Below, one piece after another: positions 14,121 to 23,716 of a stretch of 33,715 bases of DNA (its first letter is position 1; every line of letters begins with the position of its first letter). Origin of the DNA: an archaeon (GTDB lineage Archaea; Thermoplasmatota; Thermoplasmata; Methanomassiliicoccales; Methanomethylophilaceae). Location: contig JAKSHW010000005.1 of assembly GCA_024399195.1 (NCBI GenBank), forward strand, positions 1 to 33,715. The letters run 5' to 3'. The notes beneath the pieces were generated by a model that saw only the letters and a list, made by a program, of their open reading frames with translations, was not told where the DNA came from and ran no database searches. A program made the position numbers and the translations under genes.

Positions 14121-15552
14121 GAACCATCCTTCGGTGGTCCTGAAGAACATCCTGGTCGTCGTGTTCGTGTTCGGGTTCATGGTGTTCGGTTTCACGGAGG
14201 ACACCGGATACCTGGAGACGGCCCTTGCCGTATACGCGGCCCTGGTCGCAGGCATGTCCGCGCTGTTCGTCCGCTGGTGGATGAAGACCACCTACACCAT
14301 CGGGGAGCAGGGTATAGAGGTCGATGTGGACACCCTGTTCAAGAGACACAAGTTCGTACAGTACTCCAAGATCGCGTCCATCAACGTGTACAGGGGGATT
14401 CTCAACCGCGTCTTCGGCACGACCGTCCTCCTGTTCAACATAAACTCGTCGGTGAACTCCAACCGTGCGGAGGCATCGATATGCCTGAAATCGGATATCG
14501 CGGACGCACTCCGCAACGAGCTCAACTCCCGTCTGTTCGAGAAGGAGGTCACGGTGGAGGAGGACAGGCACATCGAGTCCATGATACGTGTGAGCAACCT
14601 CGACATCATCGTGCACGGTCTGATCGGACAGCCCACCGGTGCGTTCGTATGGGGTATGCTGTTCCTGGCGTATTCGGTGTACATGCTGCGCGAGAACATC
14701 GCCTCCGGGGCAGTGACCTCGATGGTGATGTTCGCCCTGACCACCGGTATCCCGTGGATCAGGACCATCATGCAGTATTACAACTACAGGGTCTACCGTG
14801 TGGGTGACACAATCACCGTGGAGAGCGGTATGCTGAGCACCTTCCGTTTCACCTTCGATGTGGGGAAGCTGAACTCCGTGTACTTCAGCGAGCCCCTGTT
14901 CGCACGCATGGTCGGCAAGACCGCCCTCGTGGCGGAGGTCGTCGGGGTGGCCGGTTCTGACGGAAAACCCCTGCTGTGCCCCCTCAAGAAGAGGTCCGAG
15001 GTGATGGACCTGTTCTCCAGGCTGGTCCCGGAGATGGATATCGGCGGGGGATCCGAACATGAACCCGTGGAGGCTTTCTGGCCTCAGGTGATGAAGGCGT
15101 TCGTCTATTCCGGTATCTCCATCGGTATAGGGGCCTTGGCGGAGGCCGTGATAAGGGCGAACCTGGTGTTGGACGCCATGGACGAGCAGTGGATGCTCCT
15201 CCTCGGGACCGTGTTCTACGTCGTCATACCCGTGCTGCTGATATTCCATGCGGTCCTCGCACACCGCAACCGCGACCTGTGCCTCGGCGACGAGCTCGTC
15301 AGGTTCACCGTAGGGGGATACGACAAGACCACCGAGATCGTCAGGTACGACAAGATCCAGTTCTGCGGGACCGAGGAAGGTCCTCTGCAGAGATGCTTCG
15401 GTCTCGCCACCTGCAGGATGAACCTGGTCTCCGCCATGGGTGTGAAGGAATGCCGTACCGGGATGTTCGGGAAGGAGCTTCTGGAGAGGATCCCGGCGGA
15501 GACGATGGCTAGGATCCAGGACGGCAGGTACGACTACCGCAGATACTTTTGA
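14092..15552 (+). CDS. YdbT-like membrane protein with three bPH2 domains
   Basis: A 486-residue membrane partner of the preceding YdbS-like protein. Paired hydrophobic segments near 20-60, 185-225 and 340-385 alternate with three bPH2 domains at roughly 63-120, 233-290 and 400-460. Domain marks are YTIGEQGIEVDVDTLFKRH, FTFDVGKLNSVYFSEPL and FCGTEEGPLQRCFGL. The order TetR-YdbS-YdbT with overlapping genes suggests a regulated envelope-stress or membrane-protection unit; this is inference. The GTG at 14092 overlaps the previous gene; a TTG at 14101 is an alternative start, with GGAGGAG too close to serve it. Confidence 0.85.
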   Translation: MTDLEERTYRNHPSVVLKNILVVVFVFGFMVFGFTEDTGYLETALAVYAALVAGMSALFVRWWMKTTYTIGEQGIEVDVDTLFKRHKFVQYSKIASINVYRGILNRVFGTTVLLFNINSSVNSNRAEASICLKSDIADALRNELNSRLFEKEVTVEEDRHIESMIRVSNLDIIVHGLIGQPTGAFVWGMLFLAYSVYMLRENIASGAVTSMVMFALTTGIPWIRTIMQYYNYRVYRVGDTITVESGMLSTFRFTFDVGKLNSVYFSEPLFARMVGKTALVAEVVGVAGSDGKPLLCPLKKRSEVMDLFSRLVPEMDIGGGSEHEPVEAFWPQVMKAFVYSGISIGIGALAEAVIRANLVLDAMDEQWMLLLGTVFYVVIPVLLIFHAVLAHRNRDLCLGDELVRFTVGGYDKTTEIVRYDKIQFCGTEEGPLQRCFGLATCRMNLVSAMGVKECRTGMFGKELLERIPAETMARIQDGRYDYRRYF

Positions 15553-15556
15553 AACG

Positions 15557-15589
15557 GACCGGACGGGGGCCGACCGCCTCTGTCCGGTC
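15557..15589 (+). terminator. Hairpin after the TetR-PH operon
   Basis: GACCGGAC and GTCCGGTC form a perfect 8-bp stem 5 bases after the stop. A perfect 12-base palindrome (TCCGTCGACGGA, 15591-15602) follows at once. Confidence 0.65.
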
Positions 15590-15654
15590 ATCCGTCGACG
15601 GAACGCAATTATGTGGATCCGTCGACTGTACGAAAATATTCATTATATTGATTG

Positions 15655-15708
15655 AATTGTACTTATAATATAGATGTTTTGTACAATTATATGCACTATT
15701 TTTTTTTT
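15655..15708. promoter_or_regulatory. Inverted repeat and T-run before the BspA-like gene
   Basis: AATTGTAC (15655-15662) and GTACAATT (15681-15688) form a perfect 8-base inverted repeat with an 18-base spacer, followed by ten T's at 15699-15708. The T-run could end plus-strand transcription from the left. The rest of the 15553-15804 gap is AT-rich with a TATA-like TTTAATAAA near 15742. Confidence 0.4.
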
Positions 15709-15804
15709 GATTGTATAATCGATACATCCAATACTCCTTACTTTAATAAATCCAATCTATGCTGAACTATACAGCCTACTGTAATAATCGTAGGTTGTGA
15801 TAGC

Positions 15805-18800
15805 ATGAGTAACTTATCGAAGTTCGTCATGTCACTGATCATCGTGTTCTGCATGGTCGGTGCATACACTGTATTGAACGATACAGGTGACGTGGACGCG
15901 GACACCAGGGACCAGATCGGCACCCTGGATACCGACGACGGATACACGTTCGTCCTGTATAGCGATAAAACAGCAACGATTAAAAACCTGACAACACAGG
16001 AGAAATCCGTTGTCCTCGCCAAGACCGTCACCTATGAAGGTGAGGAGTACACTGTGACCCATATCGCAGGTGCGGCTTTGAGGGGCTCCACTGTAACTTC
16101 CGTCACGATCCCCAACACCATCGTGGAGATCGAGAAACAGGACGGTATGTTCAGTTACGGTGCCTTCGAGTACAGCAGCATCGAGAACGTGTTCTTCGAG
16201 GAGAACAGCAGTCTCGAGAAGATCGGATACAGGGCTTTCGCAGGTTGTATCCATCTTTCGCAGATCGAGCTTCCATCCTCTCTGAAGGAGATCGACGACC
16301 AGGCGTTCGGACTGTACACTATGACCGCCTTCTTGCCTTCCGGGAGGGTCACCCTCAACTATGCGGACGTAGCATTGACCTCGATTCATATTCCCGCATC
16401 TGTAGAGAAGATTGGACTGAATGTGTTCCCCTACACGATGATGGATATCACCGTCGATCCGGAGAACAAGAACTTCTGTGTCGAGAACGGCATGTTGTTC
16501 GATAAGGGCAAGACGTTCCTTTACCGTGCTTTCGACGTATCCGGCGACGTTTCCCTGCCCGATACCCTCGAGACTGTCGGTGACTACGCGTTCAGGTTCC
16601 TGACAAAAGCGGACTATCCTGAAAGCGCCTTCGAGAAGCTCGGGATAACCGAGAATCCCATCCACTATGAGGTGGATATAACCAAGGTGACCATTCCTGA
16701 TTCGGTGAAGGCCGTCGGAAAATATGCGTTCAACAAGACCACTTTCGAGATCGCAGGTGGCAACGGTATTACCACTTTGGATACCGGTGCGTTCAACGGA
16801 GCCGTCGGAATGACCTCGTTCGTAGTCAATGAAGGATGTACTGTAGCATACGGTGCATTTACCGATTCCGGGCTTAAGGAGCTCATCGTCAAGGACATCA
16901 CTGGAAACTACACCTTCAGTGGAACCAATGTGGAGAGGATCGTCTTCTCCGCGGATACCATTGCCATCGGTAATTTCTCCAGTTCCAGCAATCTTACCAC
17001 CGTCACCTATGATGGTGCGGACGAGGGATGTTCCTTCATTCTTCCCCCAAATGTCAAGACCGTCCCTCAGAGAGCGTTTGACAGTTGTTCTTCTCTGACG
17101 GCTTTGAACCTTTCCAATATCGTTGAGATCGAGGACAACGCGTTTTACAGCTGTACCAACGTGACAGATGTAGTCTTCGGTGATAAACTGACCAAGATAG
17201 GCAGCTACGCCTTCTACCGTTCCGGAATAGATTCCGTCGTGTTCCCCGCATCGTTGGAATACATCGGTCAGAGCGCATTCTACAACTGTTCCGCACTTGC
17301 CAAGGTGGAATATCTCGGTGAGATCGTTTTCAGTACCAATACCTTCTCAGGTTGCAAAAAACTGAACTACACCGACTCTGAGACCGGCGTGGTCAGTATG
17401 CAGCTGTTCAAATACGATTCCGTTCTTTCCGATCAGGTCTGTTACAACTATGCTACGAGTTGGACTGCCACCGAAGACGGCATTGTGAAGTTCCCCTCGA
17501 ACCTTGTAGGGATCAACCCCAATCTTGTCAGTGGAAAGGATGTCAAGGGATTCGTGCTAGGGGACAATTCCGTCGGATTCGTTCTGGACAGGGGGGTAAT
17601 ATATAACGCCGACAAGACCGTCCTGATCCTTGCTTCCAGTGAACAGTCCGAGATCGTCATCCCCGAGTCGATCGTCGAGATAGGAAACTACGCCTTTTCC
17701 GGTGTGAAAGGGGATGTGAAGATAGATTTGGACAAAGCAGTCAACTTGAAGGTCATCGGAGACGATGCGTTCTACCACTGCGATTCGATAAAAACCTTCA
17801 ATGCACCTGCCACTCTGGAAAAGGTAGGTTCATCCGCCTTTTCCTATTCAGGCATCGAGTCTGCATCCTTCAGGGATGTCATGGCGGAAAACTTCGAAAT
17901 CGGCTCGTATGCTTTCAGCAACACGCCCGGTTTGAAAACCGTACTGTTGTCTGATAACACCTATTTCAACCTGGGGATGTACACATTCCAGGTCAGCGGA
18001 ATAGGGTCTTTGCATCTTGAGAAAGGGCATGTATACCACTCTTTTGAAAGTTGTGCCAACCTGAAAGAACTCTACTTCGGAAGAGGTGTGGACTATCTTT
18101 GGCAGAGCTCTATTCAGGCCTGTGACGCCCTCGAGACCGTTTGGATAATGTCTGACAATCTCGAATATGTAAGGTCCGATTCACTTCCCAACAACTATTC
18201 GGGACTTGTGATCACTCCTCTGGGTTCCGAGAACGACTACTCTTCTTTCTCCAAATATGCACGTGCATATGCAGCCCAGTCCGAATCCGGAAAATATCTG
18301 GTGATCCCCATCGATGTCGGAATGACCGTGGAAACGGTGTCCACCGAAGGCGATGATCTCACCGTTTCTTTCACTCTCAACAAGGGTTACACCGATTCCG
18401 TGTTCACCGTGTTCTTCAACGGTGTCGCCGTGGAGCTCGAGGACGGGGTCTTTACATTCACTCTCGTCGAGGGAGACAACGTCCTGTCCTTCGAAGGCAT
18501 CGAGAGGGACCATTACACCGTGACGGTCGAAGAATCCCCCATGTACGACATCGTCGTGTACAAGAACGAGACCCTTTTCGAAGAGTATCTGGTGTTCCAG
18601 ATCGTCGTCAAGGAAGGCTATGCCGTGTCCGGTCTTTCGGCCACTGTAGATGGTCAGACCTATCTTCCTTACAGTGACAACTTCTTCGCCGTCAGAATCC
18701 TCGGAAGCGGTACCGTGCATATAGACGGAGTCTCCCCCGAGACCTACTACGTCACCTTCATCGAGAACGGAAGGCTCGCCTATGTCGGTTCCGTGGAGTA

Positions 18801-21800
18801 CGGACAGACCTTGTCCGTTCCCGGACTCACCGATAAGGCATGGTATGTCTTCGGTTCCGATGAGGCATACGACTTCACCGAGCCCATCGTGTCCGATACC
18901 GAGTTCTACAACGTGCCTGTAGCGGACGACACGGTCTACTATCTTCTCGATTACACCCAGGTCCGTGGCGACCTTACCGTCACCGTGGACGGAAAACCGG
19001 TCACGTCCGGTTCCAAGGTAGCAGCAGGTTCTGAAGTGGACTTCGTCTTCGACGGAGGAAACAGCTTCGAGATCACCGGATGGTATGTCAACGGGGAATT
19101 CATCGGAACTTCTTCGAAGACCTTGGCTGTTGTCATGGACTCCAATATCTCCGTGATGTATTCCGTCAGGTACTTCCAGGGCGGATACGAGTACATCATC
19201 GACTCCCCCATACCCACGACCACCGAGGAGATCAAGGAGATGCTTTGGATCGGATCCTACAATGACCCCCTCACCCCCTCCTATAACTCCAACATGCCCA
19301 AGGGATATGTCGCCGTCGACGACTATCTGTTCATGGTCATCGACCACACCCTGTACAAGCTCGATCTCAACGGAGAGCTTTCCGAAGAGTCCATCAAGGC
19401 CTCTCTGCAGGTGGACCTCGGTGCCAACGGCGGCAACCTCTGCTATGCCAACGGTTACCTCTTCGAGCTCGGGACCAAGAAGGTCTTCGATACCGATCTC
19501 AACCTTGTCACGACCTTCACTTCGGCATATACCTCCGTGAAGGCGTACGGAGATTCCTTCGTCGCGTCCATGAGCCGTTACTTCTACAGGTTCGACATCG
19601 TCGATTCCGTGGATGCAGATGGAGAACCTACCAAGACCATCCAGAACAAATGGTCCAGGATCCTTCCCAGCGCATCACCCAACTACGGTATCTTCCAGCT
19701 CTATGACGGATACCTGTACTATATCGTCGCCTCCACTTCCTCCACCAGTCTTGACCGTGCACTCAGCAGCATCGATCTCGAGACCGGTGTGACCGTGGAC
19801 ACCTTCGACCTCAACCCCTACCACTACGGACACTATTACGACGACGGATGGCTCACCCTTTACGACGGCTATCTCTATCTCGCATCCTACACCTCCGGTC
19901 TCTTCGGTGAGACCAACAATGGTGTGGACGGAATACCCAAGCTCGTGCGTATTGCGGTCGACAAGGGTAACTTCGTCGACGAGTCCGTACAGTACATGGT
20001 CCTCCAGCAGGGACAGAAGTCCGGAGTCGTGGTATACAACGACCGCGGATACGTCAACGGCCGTAACGGGGAGTTCGTCTGTTTTGACGCCAAGACCTTC
20101 GAGGTCATCTATACGATGCGTGGAGCCGACACCCATGGAGGTATCGTGGTCGATACCGCCTACTCGACCCCCGAGAACAACTACAAGGTTCTGATCTATA
20201 TCGTCCCCTACACTCCTACCAAAGACCTGATAATCTTCGAGGATTCCCAGGGACAGACCGAAGGAAAGATGTACAGGATCGAGAACGTCGGTTATGCCCA
20301 GTACGCCACCACCGCCATCAGGGCGTCCGCCAGCGGAAACGTGTTCTGGTTCAACGATTCCTCCATCTTCTTCATCTACGGACACAAGGACATGACCGTC
20401 GAGTTCTTCGACGGAAAGGACAGGATCTCCGTCCAGACCGGGCTGCAGAACGGCGATTCGTTCGCCGTTCCCGATGCACCTTCCAAGGCCGGGTTCGAGT
20501 TCGTCGGATGGGTCGACGCCTACGGGAACACCATAACCTCCGACAGCAAGGTCAACGGAATGATGTCCGTCTACGCGATGTGGGCCCCCGCCGTTCTCGA
20601 TGTGACCTTCGTCGTGGACGGTGAGGTCTATGCGGAGGAATCCGTCGCCTACGGCGGTACCGTCACCCTGCCCAAGGATCCCGTCAAGGCGTCCGACGAC
20701 AAGTCCGACTACGTGTTCGCATACTGGTCCGTCGACGGCAAGGTCTTCGACGGAAAGGTCACCGCAGACACCGTCGCCATCGCCGTCTTCGACGCCATGC
20801 CCCGTACCTTTACGGTGACCGTCGTCTACAACGACGGAACCACCGAGAACGTCCCCGTGGTGTACGGTGACATGATCGACGGTCCCAGGGCCGTGTACAA
20901 ATACTACAGGGACTCCGAGATGACCAAAGTCTGGGCGCCCACTACCAAGATCTACCGCGACATCACTGTGTACGCGGTGGTCGGTATGTCCGGCTCCGCA
21001 GGTGCCGACACCGTATGGGAGATGGACTTCGCCACTGGAACCCTCACCATATCCGGAACCGGGGCGACCGATGACTGGACGGCCACCAAGACCCCCTGGT
21101 ACGCATACAGGAACCTGGTCACCACCTTCGTTGTGGATGAAGGTGTCACCTATCTCGGTGCATACGCCTGCTACAAGTACGCCAACCTCTCCGAGGTCGT
21201 CCTCTCCGATACCCTCGAAGGTACCGGAAAGTACGCCGTCGTCACCTACGTTGCCGACCATGTCAGGATCGGTTCCGGTCTCAAGGACCTCGGAATGCGC
21301 GGACTGTTCGGCATGACCTTCTATGAGAACGGATCCGTCGTCTCCGCGACCTCCTCCAACCTCAGGTCCAAGGAGTTCTTCGGAACCGACGGTGAGCTGT
21401 ATCTCGACAGTATCCACGGCACCGTGGGTGACGTGGAATGGACCATCGACTGTTCCGACAGGACCTTGACCGTATGCGGACAGGGTTCCACCGGTGACTG
21501 GACCGCCCTCACCGCCCCCTGGTATGCTTACAGGGCATACTTCGAGAACGTGGTCGTCGAGGACGGGGTCACCGAGGTCGGAGACTTCGCATTCTACAGC
21601 TATAGTGGAATCAAGAGCATCGTACTCTCCGACACCGTTGTCAAGGTAGGGAAGAACTCTCTCAGGGGCTGTGGTGCCCTCGAGGAGATCGTGTTCGGCG
21701 GATCCCTCGCCACCGTCGGTTCCAATGCCTTGTACGGATACACCTTCCTCGATATGGACGGAAAGGCGATCAAGCCTGTCGCATCCAAGCTTGCGGGACA

Positions 21801-21846
21801 CACATTCGTCGGAAACGGCGACAAGGTTCTCGCAATGACCGTCTGA
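15805..21846 (+). CDS. Giant BspA-like leucine-rich-repeat surface protein (2013 residues)
   Basis: A probable secreted or membrane-tethered adhesin. Residues about 6-25 are a hydrophobic signal or anchor. Residues about 60-830 are BspA-type LRR_5 repeats, with recurrent units such as IPDSVKAVGKYAFNKT and LEYIGQSAFYNCS. About 840-1120 hold beta-rich repeats. About 1146-1530 resemble a beta-propeller, with Y-rich strands ending in aspartate. About 1531-1720 contain two or three Listeria/Bacteroides (Flg_new, InlB B-like) repeats (GFEFVGWVDAYGN). Residues 1737-1870 and 1877-2013 are two copies of a domain starting [VE]W-x-[MI]-D and containing DWTA-x-x-x-PWYAYR. No C-terminal anchor is visible. 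BspA-type proteins in other microbes mediate attachment to host or other cells. The gene is alone, with a weak ribosome binding site and a strong terminator. Confidence 0.88.
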   Translation: MSNLSKFVMSLIIVFCMVGAYTVLNDTGDVDADTRDQIGTLDTDDGYTFVLYSDKTATIKNLTTQEKSVVLAKTVTYEGEEYTVTHIAGAALRGSTVTSVTIPNTIVEIEKQDGMFSYGAFEYSSIENVFFEENSSLEKIGYRAFAGCIHLSQIELPSSLKEIDDQAFGLYTMTAFLPSGRVTLNYADVALTSIHIPASVEKIGLNVFPYTMMDITVDPENKNFCVENGMLFDKGKTFLYRAFDVSGDVSLPDTLETVGDYAFRFLTKADYPESAFEKLGITENPIHYEVDITKVTIPDSVKAVGKYAFNKTTFEIAGGNGITTLDTGAFNGAVGMTSFVVNEGCTVAYGAFTDSGLKELIVKDITGNYTFSGTNVERIVFSADTIAIGNFSSSSNLTTVTYDGADEGCSFILPPNVKTVPQRAFDSCSSLTALNLSNIVEIEDNAFYSCTNVTDVVFGDKLTKIGSYAFYRSGIDSVVFPASLEYIGQSAFYNCSALAKVEYLGEIVFSTNTFSGCKKLNYTDSETGVVSMQLFKYDSVLSDQVCYNYATSWTATEDGIVKFPSNLVGINPNLVSGKDVKGFVLGDNSVGFVLDRGVIYNADKTVLILASSEQSEIVIPESIVEIGNYAFSGVKGDVKIDLDKAVNLKVIGDDAFYHCDSIKTFNAPATLEKVGSSAFSYSGIESASFRDVMAENFEIGSYAFSNTPGLKTVLLSDNTYFNLGMYTFQVSGIGSLHLEKGHVYHSFESCANLKELYFGRGVDYLWQSSIQACDALETVWIMSDNLEYVRSDSLPNNYSGLVITPLGSENDYSSFSKYARAYAAQSESGKYLVIPIDVGMTVETVSTEGDDLTVSFTLNKGYTDSVFTVFFNGVAVELEDGVFTFTLVEGDNVLSFEGIERDHYTVTVEESPMYDIVVYKNETLFEEYLVFQIVVKEGYAVSGLSATVDGQTYLPYSDNFFAVRILGSGTVHIDGVSPETYYVTFIENGRLAYVGSVEYGQTLSVPGLTDKAWYVFGSDEAYDFTEPIVSDTEFYNVPVADDTVYYLLDYTQVRGDLTVTVDGKPVTSGSKVAAGSEVDFVFDGGNSFEITGWYVNGEFIGTSSKTLAVVMDSNISVMYSVRYFQGGYEYIIDSPIPTTTEEIKEMLWIGSYNDPLTPSYNSNMPKGYVAVDDYLFMVIDHTLYKLDLNGELSEESIKASLQVDLGANGGNLCYANGYLFELGTKKVFDTDLNLVTTFTSAYTSVKAYGDSFVASMSRYFYRFDIVDSVDADGEPTKTIQNKWSRILPSASPNYGIFQLYDGYLYYIVASTSSTSLDRALSSIDLETGVTVDTFDLNPYHYGHYYDDGWLTLYDGYLYLASYTSGLFGETNNGVDGIPKLVRIAVDKGNFVDESVQYMVLQQGQKSGVVVYNDRGYVNGRNGEFVCFDAKTFEVIYTMRGADTHGGIVVDTAYSTPENNYKVLIYIVPYTPTKDLIIFEDSQGQTEGKMYRIENVGYAQYATTAIRASASGNVFWFNDSSIFFIYGHKDMTVEFFDGKDRISVQTGLQNGDSFAVPDAPSKAGFEFVGWVDAYGNTITSDSKVNGMMSVYAMWAPAVLDVTFVVDGEVYAEESVAYGGTVTLPKDPVKASDDKSDYVFAYWSVDGKVFDGKVTADTVAIAVFDAMPRTFTVTVVYNDGTTENVPVVYGDMIDGPRAVYKYYRDSEMTKVWAPTTKIYRDITVYAVVGMSGSAGADTVWEMDFATGTLTISGTGATDDWTATKTPWYAYRNLVTTFVVDEGVTYLGAYACYKYANLSEVVLSDTLEGTGKYAVVTYVADHVRIGSGLKDLGMRGLFGMTFYENGSVVSATSSNLRSKEFFGTDGELYLDSIHGTVGDVEWTIDCSDRTLTVCGQGSTGDWTALTAPWYAYRAYFENVVVEDGVTEVGDFAFYSYSGIKSIVLSDTVVKVGKNSLRGCGALEEIVFGGSLATVGSNALYGYTFLDMDGKAIKPVASKLAGHTFVGNGDKVLAMTV

Positions 21847-21855
21847 AACAATTTA

Positions 21856-21873
21856 ACCGGGCTTCGGCCCGGT
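21856..21873 (+). terminator. Hairpin with TTCG tetraloop after the BspA-like gene
   Basis: ACCGGGC-TTCG-GCCCGGT is a perfect 7-bp stem with a stable tetraloop, 9 bases after the stop, followed by CCTTTT. Confidence 0.8.
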
Positions 21874-21911
21874 AACCTTTTGAACGGTCCGATCCATGCA
21901 GTGGGTCCAAA

Positions 21912-21934
21912 CGACCGTTTTCAGGGAACGGTCG
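21912..21934. repeat. Inverted repeat in the BspA-parvulin gap
   Basis: CGACCGTT and AACGGTCG form a perfect 8-bp stem with a 7-base loop in the 243-base gap between convergent genes. It is probably a second terminator; I see no gene in this gap. Confidence 0.45.
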
Positions 21935-22033
21935 GCCATCTGGGAATTCGAACATCAAAAATCCGGATTTTCGGACAAATGCGGTCATAGATGATCTACA
22001 GGCACATTCGGTAAATCGTTTGGTATGTCCGAC

Positions 22034-22070
22034 CGGGGACGTCGGAAGGTTCGGAACCTCCCGGCCCCCG
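22034..22070 (-). terminator. Hairpin after the parvulin gene
   Basis: AGGTTC-G-GAACCT (22047-22059) is capped by CGG/CCG and CGGGG/CCCCG pairings with small mismatches. It lies 20 bases after the minus-strand parvulin stop. Confidence 0.55.
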
Positions 22071-22089
22071 ATCGATCAACAGTATCCGT

Positions 22090-22368
22090 TTATCTCTGGG
22101 CGACGACGTAGATGACGTGCCATCCGAACTGGGTCTGGCAGACAGCGACGTCTCCGGGGTTGTAACCGAAGCAGATGTCCTCGAAGGGTTTTACCATCTG
22201 TCCGCGTCCGAACCATCCGAGGTCTCCGCCTTTCCTTCCGGAGGGGCATTTGGACCTGGTCATGGCGATCTGGGCGAAGTTGGCTCCGTTCATCACCTGG
22301 TTGTAGATGTCGTAGGCTTCCTGCTGGGAATCCACGAGGATGTGGGATGCTCTGACTGAGTTAACCAT
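22090..22368 (-). CDS. Parvulin-type peptidyl-prolyl isomerase (stand-alone PpiC domain)
   Basis: A 92-residue cytoplasmic cis-trans prolyl isomerase consisting of one parvulin domain. Visible family marks are SVRASHILVDSQQEA, RSKCPSGRKGGDLGWFGRGQMV and TQFGWHVIYV, with the conserved histidines near both ends. The open frame extends 56 codons upstream, but the ATG at 22368 gives exact single-domain parvulin length. An AT-rich TATA-like TAATTAAG (minus strand, about 22388-22395) lies about 24 bases before it. It stands alone and is followed by a hairpin. ATG 22410 is a possible longer start. Confidence 0.88.
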   Translation of the reverse strand: MVNSVRASHILVDSQQEAYDIYNQVMNGANFAQIAMTRSKCPSGRKGGDLGWFGRGQMVKPFEDICFGYNPGDVAVCQTQFGWHVIYVVAQR

Positions 22369-22607
22369 ACGGCGGGGTATGTGTTCCTTAATTAGAGTTT
22401 TTGCGGACATCGGATGTATCGTTCCACATGTCACGGACCGTATCCGTTTCCCCGACACGCCCCCGTGGAAAAGGCAGGACATGTCCCGTCCGGTGTCCGA
22501 CTGTATCTTGGATTTATTCTTTCCACATGGGTACACTATGTAAGGTTTTGGTGGAACGGTTTTCCTTTCAAAGATTTTTATAGACTTTTAGGATAACCCC
22601 AAAGGCA

Positions 22608-23171
22608 ATGGATTCTGACGAACGTTTCGGTAAAGAGCTTGCAGAATGCAGGGACATCCTCGAAAGGATGTCCAAGGAATCTGTGGAGCTGTCTGAAAGG
22701 CTTTGTGACCTGATCGAGGAACACGACGGAGATCTTGACGGTATGCAACGTTACTGCCGCAGTATGAAAAGGTCCCTCGCTGATGTGTTCGAAAAAGTCG
22801 ACCTGAGGCTCAGACGTTATGAGACCGGAGACCGTCCCGCCCTTCCGAGCGTCCTCGTACTGTCCATCGACTGTTGCAAGAACCTTTTCCGCTGTATCGG
22901 CACCTGTGAGGGCCTGGAGCTCCATGCACGTCTGACGTCGAACATCGGGCACCTTCTGTACTACATTCGTTCCATGCCCGAAGAGGGCGAGGAGTTCTCC
23001 GGGATAGACCTTTCCGACCTGGAGGCCATCGTACCCAGGATCGAGGCCGGTTCCGTCCAGGACAACGAGCTCATCGCGTTCGTCAACGCACACGTCCCCG
23101 CGATACAGGCGTACGCGGAGTCGTTGAGACGCGACATGTATTGGGAACCGAGTACAGTTGGAGACAATTAA
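22608..23171 (+). CDS. Hypothetical helical protein, 187 residues
   Basis: I do not recognise this protein. It is acidic, soluble and predicted mostly helical by eye, with an N-terminal coiled-coil-like stretch (residues about 5-45) and a second helical bundle region at about 85-125 containing a C-C pair (SIDCCKNLFRC). There is no signal peptide or membrane segment. A TATA-like TTTTTATAG lies about 27 bases before the ATG, so a leaderless start is likely. The next gene begins 31 bases downstream with its own TATA-like sequence and ribosome binding site, so the two may or may not be co-transcribed. Confidence 0.7.
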   Translation: MDSDERFGKELAECRDILERMSKESVELSERLCDLIEEHDGDLDGMQRYCRSMKRSLADVFEKVDLRLRRYETGDRPALPSVLVLSIDCCKNLFRCIGTCEGLELHARLTSNIGHLLYYIRSMPEEGEEFSGIDLSDLEAIVPRIEAGSVQDNELIAFVNAHVPAIQAYAESLRRDMYWEPSTVGDN

Positions 23172-23202
23172 CCTATATATCCTACAGAGGAGATTCACAC
23201 AC

Positions 23203-23700
23203 ATGGTAACCAAGTGCAAATGGGCGGATCCTAAATTCCGCGGAAGCGAAGAAATCCCCAAGGGTCTCGTCGTCGAGGATTTCCTCGAGGGGATAGGCAT
23301 GCTCCATATGCATCTGCAGTACGCCCTGGGTACGTTGGTCGTCTGGCAGTTCAGTTGTAGGGACAAACTGATAAAGGACGGGGTTCCGGAGGAGACCCTT
23401 CATTCTGAGGCGGAGATCCGTATGGGGTTCACCGACCATCAGGCGTTCTTCATAACCTACAACGATATTACGGAGATGATGGCGCAGATGTACGGTAAAG
23501 ACTACACCGCCGATTTCGAGATCCTCAAGAGCATCGTCCTGACCCAGGAGTATTTCTCGCACGAGTTCTTCCTCAACCATCTCAACTGCAGCAAACCGTT
23601 CAACGAAGACCTCAACAATCTCCGTATCGCCATCAACATGTCGATGGGTGTCAACAACAAGTACGAGATGGAGATCGAGGACCTCGTCGGCAACCAATGA
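23203..23700 (+). CDS. Hypothetical protein, 165 residues
   Basis: Not recognised. The protein is soluble and acidic with methionine- and histidine-rich stretches (FLEGIGMLHMHLQYALGTL near residues 30-48, and NDITEMMAQMYGKDY later). Several His/Asp/Glu residues (HMH, DHQAFF, SHEFFLNH) could bind a metal, but the pattern fits no family I can name. The start at 23203 is chosen over an earlier in-frame ATG because GAGGAGA lies 9 bases upstream and the earlier codons overlap the previous gene. A TATA-like CTATATAT is at about 23173-23180. A GC-rich hairpin follows the stop. Confidence 0.7.
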   Translation: MVTKCKWADPKFRGSEEIPKGLVVEDFLEGIGMLHMHLQYALGTLVVWQFSCRDKLIKDGVPEETLHSEAEIRMGFTDHQAFFITYNDITEMMAQMYGKDYTADFEILKSIVLTQEYFSHEFFLNHLNCSKPFNEDLNNLRIAINMSMGVNNKYEMEIEDLVGNQ

Positions 23701-23716
23701 AAAGAAGTTTTACGGT

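Noticed and set aside
15591-15628. Attachment or resolution site (TCCGTCGACGGA followed by GGATCCGTCGAC)
   Set aside because: There is no integrase or boundary of foreign DNA nearby; it follows a terminator and is best seen as part of the same end structure.
19675-21801. 708-codon open frame antisense to the BspA-like gene
   Set aside because: The translation is G/D/V-rich low-complexity sequence from antisense codon bias, with no domain; the sense strand has recognisable repeats.
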